Source: Saprospiraceae bacterium
GTDB lineage: Bacteria; Bacteroidota; Bacteroidia; Chitinophagales; Saprospiraceae
Assembly: GCA_028279185.1 (NCBI GenBank)
Contig: JANQSS010000092.1
Coordinates: 1-42,179, forward strand
Length of the DNA stretch: 42,179 nt
Direction: 5' to 3'
Of the stretch, positions 39,914 to 42,179 are shown one piece after another; position 1 is the first letter of the stretch; each line of letters begins with the position of its first letter. Below the pieces are notes generated by a model that was given only the letters and a program-made list of their open reading frames with translations, was not told where the DNA came from and searched no databases. Made by a program: the position numbers and the translations under genes.

Positions 39914-40564
39914 CTATTCATCCTTTGTCCATAATTGTAAGTCATGTTCTCTCGCTCTTTCTAAAAATACATCAATAAATGGTGCTCTATATCTATGAAG
40001 GGTATTAATATGGGGCATTTCTGCTAAACCAGTTGCCATATAAGCTTGAAATTCATCTTTATAAACAATTTCATTATATAGTTCTGCTTTCAAAAAATTA
40101 ATCATAGCATCTCTTACTTTAATTGGTAAATCATCAATAAGATAATTCATTTGGTCCCTGTAGAACTCATCTACTAAATATAAAGAATGAGCTATTTCAT
40201 GAGCCATATCACTTCGATCTTCTGTAGCAATTAAATATTTCAAATTTCCTGGATTCTTTCTGTCAACAAATTTAATTGTATCCAATATATACTCTTCTTC
40301 AGCTGATAAATTAGTAAGAATCGTACTAGCCTCTTTCAATTCTTTTACAGGTAAATTATAAGCCCCGACTTGAGAGGTATAGTCCATCCCTTTAGTTTTT
40401 CGATACTCAGTTAATGCTTGAGGTAATGTAAAATCTTTACGAAATAATTTCTTATTCGCACTTTCATACCACTCTGAAAATCTTAAAAAATGCTTAAACA
40501 TATCTTCACTCTCATCAAACTGAAAATGAAGGATTTCAGGAGTTAACTCATTAATCTTGAGCAT
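39914..40564 (-). CDS. zincin-like protein with HExxH motif
   Basis: 216 aa from ATG 40564 (AGGAGG upstream). HEIAH with flanking MAHEIAHSLYLVDEFY (about residues 121-136) is the zinc-metallopeptidase helix; a downstream Glu for the third ligand is available but not certain. The rest is helical. A protease in the early arm could act on a host protein. Activity is inference from one motif. Confidence 0.6.
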   Translation of the reverse strand: MLKINELTPEILHFQFDESEDMFKHFLRFSEWYESANKKLFRKDFTLPQALTEYRKTKGMDYTSQVGAYNLPVKELKEASTILTNLSAEEEYILDTIKFVDRKNPGNLKYLIATEDRSDMAHEIAHSLYLVDEFYRDQMNYLIDDLPIKVRDAMINFLKAELYNEIVYKDEFQAYMATGLAEMPHINTLHRYRAPFIDVFLERAREHDLQLWTKDE

Positions 40565-40751
40565 ATCCTTGAGTCCTCCTAAGATCGGCAAACAAATCAT
40601 TAAGGGTCTCACATCTTTCGAGTTCAGCATCCAATTGATCAAACAAATGAGAAAAGTGAATAGGGTCTTGTATATCGTCTAAATAATCCATTCGTTTTGT
40701 AAGTTGTATGCCTCGATGGGCATAATGATTCATTAATTGGGTTATAGTCAT
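40551..40751 (-). CDS. 66-aa hypothetical protein
   Basis: Starts MTITQLMNHY behind AAGGGAG. Helical, with alternating His and acidic residues. Overlaps the zincin-like gene by 14 bp. Not recognised. Confidence 0.65.
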   Translation of the reverse strand: MTITQLMNHYAHRGIQLTKRMDYLDDIQDPIHFSHLFDQLDAELERCETLNDLFADLRRTQGYAQD

Positions 40752-40933
40752 ATTGACTCCCTTGGATCTAATTGAAAATCAAGTTTTTCCAGAAGTTTTG
40801 CAATTTTATTAACAATATCGCGACGTTTCATCACTCTCGTTACATAGTCAGAGCTATTTAATTTATGGAACTGAGCATGAAGTTGATTGAGTGCTTTGAT
40901 AGCTGTTTTTCTATCTTCAATTTCTGCAGGCAT
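40748..40933 (-). CDS. 61-aa hypothetical helical protein
   Basis: Starts MPAEIEDRKT behind AGGAGG. Two helices, basic centre. ATGA overlap with the next gene. Not recognised. Confidence 0.65.
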   Translation of the reverse strand: MPAEIEDRKTAIKALNQLHAQFHKLNSSDYVTRVMKRRDIVNKIAKLLEKLDFQLDPRESI

Positions 40934-40942
40934 AACAACCTC

Positions 40943-41122
40943 CTATATTTTAGCTTGAATTATATAGTTTCCATCTATATCTTGACTTAATGTAAACCTC
41001 TGAATTTCATGCTTTCGTGCAAGATTTAAATCGAATCGTTCCGCAACAGGTATCCAACGACCATCCACTTTTATCGATCGATTTTTATATGAAATATTTT
41101 CGACCAAAAGTTCACGTTCCAT
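40943..41122 (-). CDS. 59-aa hypothetical protein
   Basis: Starts MERELLVENI behind GAGGG. Beta-rich, with VDGRWIPVAERFDL. Lies two bases after the TGHH-motif gene stop. May belong to the same SQV-repeat module. Confidence 0.6.
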   Translation of the reverse strand: MERELLVENISYKNRSIKVDGRWIPVAERFDLNLARKHEIQRFTLSQDIDGNYIIQAKI

Positions 41123-41124
41123 AA

Positions 41125-41469
41125 TTAGTCCCTCACATTAAATACTTCATCGGTTAAATGATCTACTTCTTGCTGTTTATCAAAGATAAGTATCTCATTC
41201 TCTTTACAAGGTTCTATCGTCACATTATCGTGTCGTTTCTGATCAACACATCGCATTGTAACCGGGGTTTCGGGCCTTACATAAAATACTCCATCTTTCT
41301 CAAACACTTGTAACCCTTTTACATCTTCTAATAAATGGTGATTTCCTGTTGTTTCTGAGTCTGCTATCTTATAACTACCATCAACGGCCTTAATTAATTT
41401 AGCGTCCTTTGGAATAATACCCTGTGATTTTCGTATACAAACTTCTCCATGTAACCATATTTTTTCCAT
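41125..41469 (-). CDS. TGHH-motif beta protein, partner of the SQV-repeat gene
   Basis: 114 aa behind AGGAG, 9 bp after the SQV-repeat gene. HGEVCI at the N terminus, ETTGNHH (about residues 39-45), FEKDGVFYV, then KRHDNVTI. From memory this follows a bacterial beta-barrel family with a GEVTGHxH core that is often encoded next to DUF6745 genes. The paired His clusters suggest metal binding. Function unknown; the association is recalled, not searched. Confidence 0.65.
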   Translation of the reverse strand: MEKIWLHGEVCIRKSQGIIPKDAKLIKAVDGSYKIADSETTGNHHLLEDVKGLQVFEKDGVFYVRPETPVTMRCVDQKRHDNVTIEPCKENEILIFDKQQEVDHLTDEVFNVRD

Positions 41470-41478
41470 AACATTCTC

Positions 41479-42179
41479 CTATTTAATATTTTGTATTTGT
41501 GGATTTTTTGATTTGGTTCTAAAATTAATTGCGTCTTGTATTGTTTTACAATCTTTACTTACTGCTTCCATATGCCACACTCCAGGTACTGACTGATTAG
41601 CCATACTTAAATAAGGGGCATAATTTAATGATCGAAATATTGGAGACATGTCAACCAATTCATATTTAGATTTTTGTATCCATTCATTATTTTTATATTT
41701 TTTATATGAATCAATTATTTTTCCTTTTCTTTTTAATCGTTCAATACCTAATTTTCTAATACCTTCAGCACGTTGATCTGCGTTTTTGAAATTTAATATT
41801 TTATTAATATTTAATTTATCGCTATGGGTTTCTACTAGCCATTTTGGAACACTAACCCCATTTAATACATAATAACTTTCCCCATTTTTCCATTTATAAG
41901 CTGGAGAATTCTCAGAATGTATTTGCCCAGAATTATTTGTATAAATTTCTTCAGGATAATCACAAGTTATAATGGCATTATTAAACCAACATGTAAAATA
42001 TCCAAATTTACTTAAAATATTTTTATATAATTCAAATAATTTTAATTGTTCTTGACTATATTTTATTTTGTCGGTAAAATAATCGTAAAAAGCTACCCAA
42101 TAATTATCCGCATTAATATTACTTTCCCAAACAGGAAAATATTCCATTTCTTGCGACCTCACTTGCGACCTCACTTGCG
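41479..42179 (-). CDS. DUF6745-like SQV-repeat protein, C-terminal part (begins at 487)
   Basis: Continuation across the circular junction: the last two SQVR units, then about 224 residues beginning EMEYFPVWES. Recognisable blocks are WVAFYDYF, YFTCWFNNAIITCDYPEEI, HSENSPAYKWKNGESYYVLNGVSVPKWLVE and a conserved-looking NADQRAEGIRKLGIERL. This is the order I recall for DUF6745 proteins after their repeat. Whole protein is about 400 aa with roughly 25 repeats. An internal GTG (42174) is not the true start because the frame is open into the other end of the window. Confidence 0.85.
   Translation of the reverse strand, partial: QVRSQVRSQEMEYFPVWESNINADNYWVAFYDYFTDKIKYSQEQLKLFELYKNILSKFGYFTCWFNNAIITCDYPEEIYTNNSGQIHSENSPAYKWKNGESYYVLNGVSVPKWLVETHSDKLNINKILNFKNADQRAEGIRKLGIERLKRKGKIIDSYKKYKNNEWIQKSKYELVDMSPIFRSLNYAPYLSMANQSVPGVWHMEAVSKDCKTIQDAINFRTKSKNPQIQNIK
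42151..42179. repeat. 12-bp coding tandem repeat (right part)
   Basis: Two and a half units of gcgacctcactt, identical in phase to the array at 1-273. The final gcg equals the first three bases of the window; overlapping them keeps both the 12-bp period and the reading frame. Confidence 0.95.

Noticed and set aside
1-42179. Prophage or integrated element
   Set aside because: No integrase, repressor of the CI type, attachment repeats or host genes; the ends join into one circle.

Overview
The window looks like a complete, circularly closed genome of an AT-rich tailed phage with podovirus-type virion genes. It encodes terminase, portal, scaffold, HK97-type capsid, a T7/P22-style connector and tail set, and a family A DNA polymerase. 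I see no integrase, no T7-type RNA polymerase and no host chromosomal genes. Both ends lie inside the same 12-bp tandem repeat (gcgaNNNcactt). When the ends are overlapped by their shared gcg, one minus-strand reading frame runs through unbroken, so the window ends are an assembly cut in a repeat inside a gene. The host is not identifiable. A CIRCE-like operator suggests a bacterium that uses HrcA.

Two divergent arms leave an intergenic control region at about 3,640-4,322. The minus arm runs 3636 -> 1 -> 42179 -> 25818 and holds about 60 tightly packed, often 4-bp-overlapping genes. First come a strong sigma70 promoter, one small gene and a terminator. A CIRCE-like operator follows, ahead of an operon of tiny genes, many of them single-TM peptides, that contains a block of tRNA-like RNA structures (1966-2310). 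Next comes the SQV-repeat DUF6745-like gene across the junction, with a TGHH-motif neighbour. Replication and nucleotide functions follow: sigma-region-4-like regulator, PD-(D/E)XK exonuclease, primase-polymerase/helicase, DUF4406, DUF6899, dATP/dGTP pyrophosphohydrolase, PolA, HNH protein and DEDD exonuclease. The arm ends with membrane proteins, a SemiSWEET-like PQ-loop protein, an RNA ligase and a DUF5675 peptidoglycan-active candidate.

The plus arm (4323-25821) is the late region: TerS, a structured intergenic RNA candidate, a terminase large subunit split into separate ATPase and nuclease genes with three small genes between them, portal, a LamG protein, scaffold, capsid, connectors, tail proteins, candidate ejection proteins, an XhlA-like membrane protein and a Com-like zinc protein. 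The arms converge at 25818-25821 with overlapping stop codons.

The least ordinary items are the SQV[GERW] array and its neighbour, the split packaging motor beside a three-way-junction RNA candidate, the tRNA-like RNA block, the CIRCE operator, the phage SemiSWEET, and an apparently leaderless minus-strand gene inside the late region. All assignments come from reading the sequence. No database search was run.
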